Positions 45,720 through 56,509 of a DNA stretch of 64,000 nt are shown piece after piece. The stretch comes from Orbilia blumenaviensis (Eukaryota; Ascomycota; Orbiliomycetes; Orbiliales; Orbiliaceae): contig JAVHNS010000020.1 of assembly GCA_036872755.1 (NCBI GenBank), forward strand, positions 62,001 through 126,000, given 5' to 3'. A program made the position numbers and the translations under genes. The notes beneath the pieces are model-generated. The model searched no databases and was not told the origin of the DNA. It saw only the letters and a program-made list of their open reading frames with translations. Within the stretch, counting starts at the first letter, position 1. The number at the start of each line of letters is the position of its first letter.

Positions 45720-46391
45720 TTACCATGCATCCATCCCAAACACATATACCGTAGATACAACGGTTGAATATCTCTTCCCATTATCACGACCCAAAGTCTT
45801 CCCACGAGACTCCCATACCGCCTTCCACGTCGGCAAAAAAATCCCATCCATCAAATCATCCATCAGCAGAACAGGCACCGTCTCCATCCCCTTCCTGGTA
45901 CGTGCCCATGCCTCCAAAAATATATGAAAACTGTTCGGCGATCGTCGATAGATATATTCACCCCGTAATCCAACAGAACGTAGTATTCGGCATGGTGTAT
46001 GACAAACTTCATGGTATACTACGTACCAAACGGTACCTTCTTCTCCAAGACGTTTAATATCTACCATCGTCATGGTTTCGTGGTTTTCGTTGAAATATAG
46101 GAAGAACACTTCGGTTGACTGTGGATTGTATAGTGCAGCGACATCTATGTCGTTAAGCGCGGCGTGGATCTTTAGCATCATTATTTTAGCCAACTCCGGT
46201 GTGTTCTCGTCTTCGAATTCTTCTAGTTCGACGCGGATAGTGGTAGTTGCTGCGGGAGCCCAGGATCCATCGCTGAGCGGGTTTCGTTTCCCACGAAGGT
46301 TGATGGTTATGCAGTTGGTATCTCCGGAATTTTGTCTGGTTTCTTCTTTGAGTGATAGCTCGAGATTTTGGATCTCTGCAAGAGTTTTCAT
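45720..46391 (-). CDS. Unrecognised protein with an HEVCH motif
   Basis: Single exon, 223 aa, true ATG start and a TAA stop. The N-terminus is Leu/Glu-rich; then comes a strand/helix region containing YFNENHETMTMVD. A segment VWYVVYHEVCHTPC includes HEVCH, which fits the HExxH zinc-peptidase pattern with hydrophobic residues before it; a third zinc ligand is not obvious. After it are a basic stretch (RGEYIYRRS) and a Trp-rich end. There is no signal peptide or membrane span. No family is recognised, and the HExxH could be chance. It is convergent with the F-box gene and lies inside the MPCA cluster on the opposite strand. Confidence 0.65.
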   Translation of the reverse strand: MKTLAEIQNLELSLKEETRQNSGDTNCITINLRGKRNPLSDGSWAPAATTTIRVELEEFEDENTPELAKIMMLKIHAALNDIDVAALYNPQSTEVFFLYFNENHETMTMVDIKRLGEEGTVWYVVYHEVCHTPCRILRSVGLRGEYIYRRSPNSFHIFLEAWARTRKGMETVPVLLMDDLMDGIFLPTWKAVWESRGKTLGRDNGKRYSTVVSTVYVFGMDAW

Positions 46392-47470
46392 CGTGACATA
46401 AATTTAAATTTATTCATCAATCTTGATTGGAAATTGTGGATTTGTTTATGGGGACTTGGACTTGGACTTGGACTTGGAAATACACGAACTTTGTAGTCTG
46501 ATATCCCACGAAATCAAGATATTTATATACTAAAATAATGAGAAATCTAGAATCATGAATTCATTATCATCTTTGGTCATGAGGACATGCAGATCAGTCC
46601 TCAACTACATATACATAAGTTAAGAGTTTGAGTATATATGATTATATACGATACCAACAGTCAAATCTAGCCGCCCAGCTTGCCGGAATGTATAGAATAA
46701 AAGCCGTATGGGCGGGCAAATCTATCCACTCTAACCAATCGCAGAAAACTATACTAAACCCGTTAAACCGTCTGTTATACAAGTGTTATCCAACATTTCG
46801 CTTTCGCAGATTTTGTATCCCGACATATCGATAAATCAAGTATTTCTGCGTTGGTTTCTTTGGATTAACAGCGTATAATCCCACAAGTTCCAACTGGAGA
46901 GATATCGAAAGTGCCTGCCTTGATAACATAGATAGCCAGATATCGACATTGTATGAACCTGAGAAACGTTAACTCCGTATTGGCGAATCAGGGCAACTAG
47001 ACTAACGAGGTCTTCATTTGATACTCTTCAATATCTCAGATTTGATACACACTCTTCTTAGATCGCATACCTTTAAGTCATGATATAAATATGGGCTGTT
47101 GCAAGGGTACTCAAGATGTTACTCATCCGCGAGACCAGTCGGGCAGGTGAATACATAAGAAATGAAACGATACACCAAATCCTTGCATATAGCTGTCATT
47201 CATGAATATGCTGCCTAAGCGGCTGAAATACAACGTTCCGAATCTATCGAGTCTGGGTTATAAAACTATTATACCACTTATTGATATTCCATTGGTGGAT
47301 GTGCGTATAAATATTTGATTATCTCGCTATTCTCCTCGCCGAAGTCAGTATCTCCTAGTTTAAATCAATTCAACAGCCTCAACTTCCTACCAGATCCACC
47401 AGTCTATTCATTAACTAATAGTTTAACATAATTTATATTAAAACCGAGAATAAAAAGAAGTGGGAAAAAA
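46392..47470. other. Intergenic region within the MPCA cluster
   Basis: No supported gene. A perfect four-unit GACTTG repeat lies at about 46454-46478, upstream of the minus-strand gene at 45720-46391. AT-rich before the next MPCA gene. Confidence 0.5.
46454..46478. repeat. Hexamer repeat (GACTTG)4
   Basis: Four consecutive GACTTG units about 60-90 bases upstream of the start codon of the minus-strand gene, so probably in its leader or promoter. Confidence 0.85.
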
Positions 47471-47815
47471 ATGCCCTGCGCAGCCCCCTACCTCCCTGAC
47501 ACCATAAAACTAACCCCACCAAATACCAAATTCTCCCTCCGAGGCACTCTAAATTTCTACCACCGACACGGATGGTCTTCAAACGGATTCTATGCAGTAG
47601 TCACACACCCCAACCGTGATCGGTATCGTGGAGACTGGTTGCTCGCATACGCCGAGCTCCCGTTTGAATGCCAAGAACAGCGGTTTGGAAGGAAAGTGGA
47701 GTGGCTGTTGTGGGAGAAGTGGGAGAAGGAAAGGGAGGCCAGACGGGTGAAGGAACGAGAGAAAGAAGAAGCCGAGAGGAGGACATCGCGGGTTGTTGAA
47801 GAGTCAGAGGAATAA
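47471..47815 (+). CDS. Small MPCA-type protein, copy 3 (charged tail)
   Basis: Single exon, 114 aa, the longest copy. It begins MPCAAPYLPDTIKLT, with FYHRHGW, DWLLAY and FECQEQ in the family's order. After the family core it carries an extra, highly charged helix (EKEREARRVKEREKEEAERR) of about 35 residues that the other copies lack, like a single coiled-coil or nucleic-acid-contacting helix. An A run directly precedes the ATG. It is followed after 160 bases by copy 4 on the same strand. Confidence 0.7.
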   Translation: MPCAAPYLPDTIKLTPPNTKFSLRGTLNFYHRHGWSSNGFYAVVTHPNRDRYRGDWLLAYAELPFECQEQRFGRKVEWLLWEKWEKEREARRVKEREKEEAERRTSRVVEESEE

Positions 47816-47975
47816 TCCATGCCTTCTAGTATCAACATATTAATACTCTATAGCTATATCCGTGTGCGCATACAAAACCCAGACTAGGCCGATAAGTCCA
47901 CCAGCACGGGCTTCATGATCAAACATCACACCCCTACTGGTACCGACCATATATAATTCCACATCAAGGAACAGA

Positions 47976-48257
47976 ATGCCCTGCGCAGGACCCTACCTCC
48001 CCAACCACATAACCTTCACGGTCCCCGCCGCCCTCCAGCGCTCATGGGGACCAGAATACCTTCATAAAGTGCAATACTTCCTCTCTCACGGTTGGCGCCT
48101 TACCAACGCGCTCATCCTCCAGCCAGACCCAATCTACGGACCAGACTGGCTGATATCCTACGCCCGGGTGCCGTTTGATTGCCAGGAACAGCAGTTTGGA
48201 AAAGATGTCGATAGAATGCTCATGGATATTTTCCTTAGGAAGCATGTTTTTGTTTGA
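47976..48257 (+). CDS. Small MPCA-type protein, copy 4
   Basis: Single exon, 93 aa. It begins MPCAGPYLPNHITFT, with YFLSHGW, DWLISY and FDCQEQQFG in order; the last part is a short helical end. The shared FxCQEQ-x-FG with copy 3 shows that these two are closest relatives, so the cluster seems to have grown by tandem duplication (copies 3-4 as one pair). TATATAA lies about 20-28 bases upstream. Ends in a basic and hydrophobic tail (FLRKHVFV). Confidence 0.7.
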   Translation: MPCAGPYLPNHITFTVPAALQRSWGPEYLHKVQYFLSHGWRLTNALILQPDPIYGPDWLISYARVPFDCQEQQFGKDVDRMLMDIFLRKHVFV

Positions 48258-48806
48258 ATAGGATTAAGATTTATTTGTTCGGAAAGTTCGGGTTTTTCGT
48301 TTCTTGTGAGTTTTTCAAAATGGAAGGTTTATTAAATACTGCCTGTACCTGTCTGTACCTTTAGCTCCCTCTGTCGATCATGTATTCAGACTATCCATGA
48401 AGGGAGGGAAATGTTTACATGCATGAGTAAAAGGAGGAAAGAAAGACTCTTCTATCAAAACCACATATATAACAATGTTTCCTTCTAAATCGCCATCGCC
48501 CTTCTATTCTTAACAAGACTCATCCTTTCTCCTTCTTCTACCTAACCCCCATGCTTGTATGCATATAATCATCTTTGCTATCGTAGAATATAGTATGTAC
48601 CCTGAAACATCCCCACATGCCAGGCGTTTCCAATATATGCAAATGAAAATGAATGAAAACAAAACAAAACGCCAAAAGGACTAAAAAACCGAATGAATTG
48701 TACAAGAACGCTAACATATTACAAAAGGTGTTATTAATCAATGGGTTTGGTTTGATAACGGGAGGGGCTAGATTCGTCAAAAGAATGACAAATCGACCAA
48801 AGCTAG
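48258..48806. other. Convergent intergenic region
   Basis: Between MPCA copy 4 and the 3' end of the lipase gene. No supported gene; a minus-strand frame at 48538-48810 overlaps the lipase 3' region and shows no domain. Confidence 0.5.
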
Positions 48807-51800
48807 TCAACTGTCATTATCCTGCCTTGGATCTCCAGATACCTGCGGTGTTGGTGCTGTTGATGGTGCTGGCCGGCTATACCCAGCTGATAAAGAAATT
48901 GGTCGATGCAGGTTGTCGACGGGCGATGGTACCGTCGAGCTAGCGAGGCTTCCAGCATTCATTACTTTAGACGAGTGTGACCCGTCATTCGGAGGGCATG
49001 TATTGTACAATGGTAGGGCGGTGGTGCTTCTGCTAATGAAGGGTCGCCGTTGGAGGGATAATGGTTGGTTAACGGTTTGGCTGGTTTGGCTGGTTTCACC
49101 AGATGACAACGGGAAGTTGGTGAAGCTTGAAGATGAAGAGCTGGGTGTGTGATCAAAATCGACAGCTTCATGGTGGTAGTCCAAAGCTTCGGGAAGCTGA
49201 AAGGGGTCTTCGTCTTCACTGCTCCCTGCGATGGCAGCGGATTCATCTTCGGCATCTGCTGGGTCGAGCTCTGATGATGGGGTTTGGCGGACTAGGCGGT
49301 ATCGACTGCCGGTCCGCCTCAGGGCGAAACCTGCTCCTTCGTCAGCAGGCTGTTTCGTTGCGGATGGGCTCGATAGGTTGACGCTATTCCGGTTTGAGTT
49401 GGAGTGGATGGAGGATGCCTTGGGCGACTTCGGAGCAACCGTCCTTGCAGAATTCATGCTGTGTAGAGTCCTTGACGAGTTAGGGGACGCGTGAGCCGGG
49501 TTCTCAAAGTAGCTCTTTCCAGAAGCAAGGGTTCGAGTTATTAACGGAGAAAATTGAGGGAGCTGCGGTGGACCAGTGCTATTAGATCTACCTCGGGTTG
49601 TCGCGGGCGGGTAGCTGAATCTATTCCCTTCGATCGCTATGGTTGGGAGAGCTGGCCGTGGAGGCGGTGGCACAAAACTGGCGAGCTCAGCCGGGTCACC
49701 AGTAAATGGCCGTTTCCGTGAGATATTCGATGTCTTCTGTGACTCTTCGTTTCTTTCATTGTTGAAGTTGTTGAGACGGAGGTCCACTTGAGAGCCGCTA
49801 AAGACTACCTTCGTCCGGAGCTGGTGGATGCATCGGTCTAGTGCAAGCTCGATTGCGCAGCAATTTTTAATCCTGCTCAGTCTTGGCCAAGTAGCCCTCT
49901 CGCCTCTCAATCCAGCCTCAATCATGAACTCGGGGGTGGGATTCTTGATCAGTTTTTGCAGGTCAATCAACGGCACTTCCGGGAAGATCGTAATATCTCC
50001 GGCGTATTTTTGGGATAATATGGACTTGGCTTTCGTTAGAGAAGTAGGGAAGATGCCCATTTCAGTCAATAAGTTGATACGGTGTAGAGCCTCGCCCATA
50101 GCCAACGAAACAAAGGTCGACTTCCAAGCTTCGAAACCCCTGGATTCGCTGGACCCATTGTCTTGTGGGTTGATCGGTTTGGCTGGTTCTTTCTCTAGGA
50201 AGGGGATGACGTGTGGGTTCACCTGGGAGACGATGAAATGGTTCACGTTGAACATCTCAGCCAGTCTCGTCATGGGCAAGTCGTTGTCCACAGAGCCGTC
50301 GATCCACTTCTGGGGTGACGCATTCCATGGTTCTGCGATCCCAGTCTTTGGGTTCTTCGCAAGAACCGAGGCTGGTGTAAACAGCAGAGGGAGCGAACAT
50401 GAGGCAGCCCTGAACCTTAATTTAGCAACAATAACTTCATAAATTGGTGCCTTTAAGGGAAACTTACACCGCAGACCAAATTAACACATTGGGAGCAGTC
50501 AGGTAATTCAAAAGCTGCGGCAGCTCGTAGACGCTAGCAGGGGAAACACAGATGTTCAAAATCCTGCGAGTCCGATTGTATGCTTCCTGAAACGTCATAT
50601 CTCCCAGCATGCCCCTCATCACCCTTGTAAGATTAGCGATATCCATCCAAGCACCCATCTTAATCATTCTGCCCACTCTAGCCATCAATCCTTCCGGTTC
50701 GGTCGCATTGTCGAATACGTCGAGTTCGCCATAAGGGAATCCCTCGAGAGTATGAGGGATTTCATTGTCGGTCCTAACGCAGAGAACTGCAGCTACAATC
50801 GCGCCGGCCGAGGCACCCGAAATGATTCGTGGCAGAAGATCGGCTTCCCATAGAGCTTTCAGCACGCCGATATGGTTCATTCCGAAAGTTGCCCCACCAG
50901 AGAGCAAAAGCGCTGTTCGCCCGAAAGACTGACGTGTAGCGACTAAGGATTCCAGTACTTTTCTCGGCGACAGCTGTGGGTCTATCGAAGGAGCATTGAC
51001 CAGCGCATCGAGGGTGGCCAGGGCGGTTTCGATGTACGATTCGATCAGGTACTTGGTGCCTGTGTAGGAGTGTCGATAAAGCTACCCATTCGTGTTAGCC
51101 CTGTTTCACCCAGAAGGTACCAGCACCACCAGCACCACCAGCACCATCATCATGCAGCCTTATCGCAAAAAGCTTGCACTTCGTCCTTGCAGGAAAAAGC
51201 TAGTCACTAGAAGATCAAATCCCGTACCTCAACGTTTCCCATGCCACCGAGGTGCCTTGTCAGGGTCGTGCGAATCAGGAACAACATTCTTCCGACATCA
51301 CCGCTGATTCTAGCCTCCTCCAATTGGTCGAGCCGAGCCTTGACCTGGTTCGCATCATATTCCGAGGATTCAGACTCCGACTTCCACCGATTGTTGCCGT
51401 CCAATTCGTCGAGTAAGGTAGCGGCTTCGATCCATTCTGCGTGAGTTTTTGCCTGTGTAAAAGTGGGTCGCATTAGTATATCAGCCGAGGGAAATCCCAC
51501 ATACATTCATCCATCCACACGCATCATTGCATCGCTGGCGGACCACATGTATGCCAAGACAAGCTTCTCTTTCTCTTTCTCTTTCTCTCGCATGGAAGGC
51601 ATGGGGGAAAAGGCGTGGAAAAGCAAGCATCATCCATACATCCACATATGCATCCACCCACTTTCAGCGCGCAAAAAAAATTAACAGAAGAAAAAGGAAA
51701 GAAGGAGATAGGAAGACAGGTAGAGGGGTAAAAGTGAGCGACGGGAATGAATTCGAACCATGCAATGCGAATGCAAGGGAAAGTAAAAGAAAAGAAGAGA

Positions 51801-52131
51801 AGAGAGCGTGACAACTCACATTCTTCAGACGAGCTTGGAGGACCAGCCTTTGCTTGCCTGCCTCGTCAATTGTGAAGTCCCGGATGACATCACCAGGGTG
51901 TTTTACAAAGTTGAGAAGTGGATTGAGGATAGATTTAGACGGTGACGTCGAGAATAGTAATAGCGACGGTGGTAATAATGATGACGACGACGACGACGAC
52001 GACAATGATGGTGAAGAAGCTGATGATGATTGTGGTGGTTGAAGTTTGGAGTTCCTCGTTGTTTTTGCGCAGGAACCGGAACCGGGTAGGCTGGGGAGAT
52101 GGATGAGAGGTTGCTGGCGAAGAAAGGACAT
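48807..52131 (-). CDS. Patatin-domain triacylglycerol lipase (TGL3/4/5 type)
   Basis: Four exons, complement(48807-50409, 50468-51081, 51228-51452, 51820-52131), 917 aa. Introns are 58, 146 and 367 nt and each join restores conserved family text (LKN|AKTHAEW, GNVE|LYRHSYTGTK, SAV|AASCSLP). Lipases of this type release fatty acids from stored triacylglycerol on lipid droplets. The DUF3336-type region covers about residues 85-195. The patatin domain starts about 235 with the glycine-rich LLSGGATFG, the nucleophile S270 in GASAG and D421 in IDGS, giving the complete Ser-Asp dyad. From about residue 600 there is a long disordered Ser/Pro/Asn-rich tail of about 310 residues, a likely site of regulation. 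The first 80 residues are also Ser-rich. A CAT-rich stretch lies in the third-exon-side intron (51082-51227). Confidence 0.93.
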
Positions 52132-52701
52132 GACGGAACTCGACTCGACTCGATCCGATTCAACTTGAAGCCTGGAAACTGTAACAGAAAGGAAAAGAAG
52201 AGAAAAGAAAAGAAAGGTAGATAGATGATTTAGAAAAAGAAGAAGAAGAGGATGCAGATGCAGAAGAATCTAAAAGAGGTTTAGAGGACGGTTCATCAAG
52301 TAAGTAATTTAGCTGGGCATCCTTTTTTTTCGCTCTGCTCTGGCCCAGTCGCACGAGATGGCGTTCCCCGGCGCAAATTCGAGTGGAAGTCGAAAAATTC
52401 AAGGGTTTCGTCCGATGTTGTTGTTGTCGCTGAGATGCGAACTGAACAAGGGGGACCCTTTAAAAATAAAATAAAAAACAGCCAAACGATTCAGAAGCGA
52501 TAATAAGAAGGAAGGAACCGATCAGATATTGTGTATATGTATATATCCAGGGCGAGAACGGTTGAAGCCGGAGTCGAATCGATGTTGAAGTTAAAGTTGA
52601 ACAAAAAGGTTGGAGATAACAGGTAGTTATTACTATTTTGTTAGGGAAACTGTTGGGAAGTTTAATTAGATTTGACTGCCTCTTGACTTCCACCACAGGC
52701 G

Positions 52702-52757
52702 CCAGTTCCAGTTCCAGTGTCAGTGTCAGTGTCAGTTCCAGCTCCAGCTCCAGTTCC
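52702..52757. repeat. Hexamer array (CCAGTT/CAGTGT/CCAGCT)
   Basis: About nine adjoining 6-bp units of the form CAGTTC, CAGTGT and CAGCTC. In the minus strand this reads as Leu/Glu or Asp/Thr repeats in two frames, which produces artefact open frames. Confidence 0.85.
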
Positions 52758-55613
52758 ACTCGAATCGAATCGTCTTGAAATAAAGTAAAAGTTGTTACTG
52801 ATCTCACAAGAAAAGCCAAAGCTTCTCAAGCTACGGGCGACAGTGGGTCTTTTTAACTTCCTAAGGTTTAAATCCTGGGGGGACGAGGGGGCTCTCCGCA
52901 TTCGATCAAATCGATTAATTCCCATTCTCCAAAGCAGGTATACCACCAAGTATGGGCAGGCTGGCTAAGCTAGCTACGTCAAACCACGACAGCTTAATTT
53001 TCCGTTCTGGCAGGAGGACACGCCGGAATTAATTACATTCAAATGTGCACACGTGGAGCATCTCACTCGGTTTATTTTTACATTTGCTTTTGGGAAGAAC
53101 GTTAACAGATGTGGCGGCGAAAAGCTTGACGACGATGAGAGAAGAAGAAGCTAAAAGGATGGGGTCAAGTGAGCAGGCCCTCGTTCAGGGAAAGATCCAT
53201 GACATCGTTCGACAAACTACTACCTCCAATTACTCCACCCCAGGCCTTTTTGTGGGACAGACACTGCATACTTGTATACCCTCTGAGTAAGCTAAGCATT
53301 GCATCGTCGGGCTGGTTGACCCTCTTACACTTCAGCCTTTACTAATTACAGAATAATATTAGGTTACTTGAGTATATGAAAGATGCACACATATAATCAC
53401 ATTACCTGTAGCTGCAGTGCGCTGCATTTCCGATTTAAAAGGTTTAAAAAGAAATTCCTACGTTCGGATATTTGCATAGCATAGCATCAGACTTCGTGCC
53501 ATTGCAGAATGATTCCGTCCATGTTCATATTCATGCAGCAAGAAGTCTTCCCCAAGAATCTATCTATCTATCTATCGGACCATCCAACTGACCATTCGGA
53601 TCCCTTAGCTCGTCCCGAGACCGTACCATATGGACGGTATTGGAACTGATTCTCTGTTACACCGATGTCTCGATATATACGATCCTCTGCAGCATCCATT
53701 CCTCATATCATATCATACCATATTTTCTAATACACCGTCGCAGCGGGGATCTGGAATTTTCATTGTATGCATGTAAGTACAACGAAGTATCTATCATACA
53801 CTAACCGGATCTAAAAGTTTGGTTAAGTTTTTTGCCTGCTGCGAGCTTAATTTTTTTTTAGATTCGCCGATACCAGATATCTTTCTCACTGGTCCGGCCG
53901 ACCTAAGCTAAAGTTCTCGTTGAAGCAGTTACCGCATCTACACACGCATACGACCATGTAAATTATAACCGACCACTCCAGACCAGCCTAGGGTCCCTCG
54001 AACATTTGGTTTCTGGAGAGAGCTCGCCAAACAGAAAGTACCTTCCCACCACAAATCTGGAAATTCGAATTGCTCGGAAAAAGTCCAGGTGTGCCTGCGA
54101 GCCCTCCGATGGACATGGCCCCCCTTGATGGATAGAGAGGGTCCCAAGGGTTTTTCTCTTGTCGACACCTAATAAAGTACCATGCGGGGTGAAGTGGTTT
54201 AGTTTGGTTTGGGGTAGCAACATACGGAGTCCCGCACAATGCAAGTGCGGGGGAGCTAGACAGTCGAGTCGACTTTAAAACACCCTTTTTTCTTTTTTCT
54301 TCTACTATTCCCCGTTCCTATTTTTTTCGGACTTTGTTTTTGCCTTCGAGGTGTGTATTAGCAACTTGCTGAGGGTCAAGCCAAGTCAGATGCACGATCT
54401 CAAGTTTTCACTTTGTTTTTTGATCAGATAGCCAGAATATGAACTGAAGCTGATCGAATCTTTGTATGATCTTAAGATCAATATGGACGGTCTGGGACTT
54501 GACCATGAATGGTTTTTTATTATCAAAATAAGCCGCAGCCTTCACATGCACGAAAGCATGCATTGATTTTCCTCTATCTATAATTTTTCCGAAGCTAACA
54601 CCTCCAAGTTTGCCCCGATTAAAAAAATAGCCCCTGTCAGCTACAATTCACCATAATAAAAATGATATAAAAGAAAAAATGCCTCCCACCATCTCGCAAA
54701 GACTAAGAAGTTCAGCTCTGTGGAGTGTGGGGTGTGGAGAGGTGGTAAACAAAAAAAAGGTCATCTGTTCAAACACGGGATAGCTAGACTAGCTACAGTT
54801 AGTGGCAACCCCATCTAGATATCGATGTTTTCGTCGATTCACGTTCGCGATATTCGACACCTCAAAGGATATTTAATCCATTTGGCAGATTCCCATGACC
54901 TTTGGCATACGAGGCAGCGAACCACCGGATCGTTTGTTTCTTAATGCTGGCTGGTTTTCAGGGGTTCAGAGATCTAAATCTTTCTTTTCATGTGAAATTC
55001 GTTCCAGTCGAGCTCGAGTCGAGTCGACATCGATCGATTCGATTCAAGATTCTCTAGCTTCCTTTGCAGTTTCGATCGAGCGAAATCGGCGTCTCAAAAT
55101 TTAAAAGATAATTAATAGCAGGTGTATACGTGGGTACTTTCTACAGCCATATTACAAGCTTAACTATAGCTATGTTGCTGAGGCACAGGAGCATTAACAC
55201 GCGTCTGAACTTTGACATTCGTTCAGTTTATAGGGGATTAGAATATCCTCGATACCAACTTACGTTACCTGCTAGGATTATAATTAATTAGCTTAGTCAG
55301 CCCTAAGAATATCGATCTGTTCGATCTCGGAACTGAAGCCAAAATGTATCGATTATAGCATAAAATCGCATAAAACAAACCATCCGATCGAGAGGTAGAC
55401 ACGGCGGTATGTAAGCCTTTAACTAAGCTCTCAAAAAATGTATGTAGCCCGCCGGCCCCGCCGAGTGCAGTGTAACATGCGACATACCTCGTTTACTCCC
55501 GCCGCCGCTGGCCGGCCGCCAGCTTGAATTTTAGGGTTGTAACGCATGCATGACATCAAAGTTAGGTATTGGCCCTTCAACATCATGGATAAAACTGGTT
55601 TCCGCCCTTTTTT

Positions 55614-55641
55614 TTCTTTCTTTCTTTCTTTCTTTCTTTCT
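55614..55641. repeat. Tetranucleotide microsatellite (TTTC)n
   Basis: About seven perfect TTTC/CTTT units flanked by T runs, upstream of the MPRC-type gene at 55945. Confidence 0.9.
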
Positions 55642-55944
55642 TTTTTTTGGATTCATGGATCCACTTTCTTGATTGATTTCCTCATTACTGCCATTTCTAC
55701 AATATTACTGAGCATCAACATATTTTTATGTTTCTGGATACACAACCACTGGCTGTAACCATCGATCACATCTTTAATTTATCCAATTAAGGCTATAAGC
55801 TAGAGACAATCCAATTCTATCATACCATATACCCACATATCCTATCAATCAGAAAACGTCTATCCCTTGATCATTCGATTCTCCATATACATCTAAAGAA
55901 AGAGAAGAAGAAAAAAGAAAAGAAAGAAAAAGAAAGAAAAAAAG

Positions 55945-56166
55945 ATGCCCCGCTGCTTCAAAGTCCCCAGCGAAGAGCTGTGGCAGATATACAACCTCCA
56001 CTTCGAAGACCTCCTAGGCCAGCTCGACGAATGCGATCCCGCACAACCAGCCCAATCTGATGAAATCAAACGTATCTATTTCTATCTGGTGCAACGGCGA
56101 GGATGGATCTATAGGACTATGCATGTTTGTAGGCTTTTCGCCAATCCTGAGATCTGGGTGTTATAA
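55945..56166 (+). CDS. Small MPRC-type protein, copy 2
   Basis: Single exon, 73 aa, ATG in a purine-rich AAAAAAAGATG context. It begins MPRCFKVPSEELWQIY and continues as two predicted helices, the second containing DEIKRIYFYLVQRRGWIY. The opening and helix layout match the gene at 36724-36972. It ends ANPEIWVL. It has no signal peptide or membrane span. It is followed after 340 bases by an F-box-like gene. No known family is recognised. Confidence 0.6.
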   Translation: MPRCFKVPSEELWQIYNLHFEDLLGQLDECDPAQPAQSDEIKRIYFYLVQRRGWIYRTMHVCRLFANPEIWVL

Positions 56167-56509
56167 TCAACGTTATAAACCCGGGCTAGTATATACACTG
56201 GCACGGTGAGTAATGTAAGCCGCACAATAGGGTCAGCAATACGAAATATTACTCGGGTAGATTGTGCTCATTCCTACTAACTGCCATCAATCTATTGCAG
56301 TTTCAGCACGGATTTCAACGTTAACTCCAACTGCAGCTGATGTATAAATCTACGAGACAATTGCTTCTCCGAGCCTCGACTCGATCCTCTCCCTTCTTTG
56401 TATATAGCTGCCCCGCACTTACACTTCATGCTCGCAACGCCACAAACCTTGGATTCGCATACACCTGAAATCGAATAGATAAATTTAAAATATAGCACGA
56501 ACATCCACG
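56167..56509. other. Intergenic region upstream of the F-box-like gene
   Basis: No supported gene; probable 3' region of MPRC copy 2 and promoter of the next gene. Confidence 0.45.

Larger units (their letters stand above)
52132..55944. other. Long gene-poor region with simple repeats
   Basis: 3.8 kb with no convincing gene. Open frames are short, often without ATG and without domains. Repeats include the hexamer array at 52702-52757, an ATCTATCT run at 53560-53576 and the (TTTC)n array. The first few hundred bases are the promoter and leader of the lipase gene; the last ones are the promoter of MPRC copy 2, ending in a purine-rich AAAGAAAG leader. Confidence 0.45.

Noticed and set aside
53045..54244. 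Several 76-93 codon frames in the 52-56 kb region
   Set aside because: Overlapping in different frames or starting with GTG; no domains.
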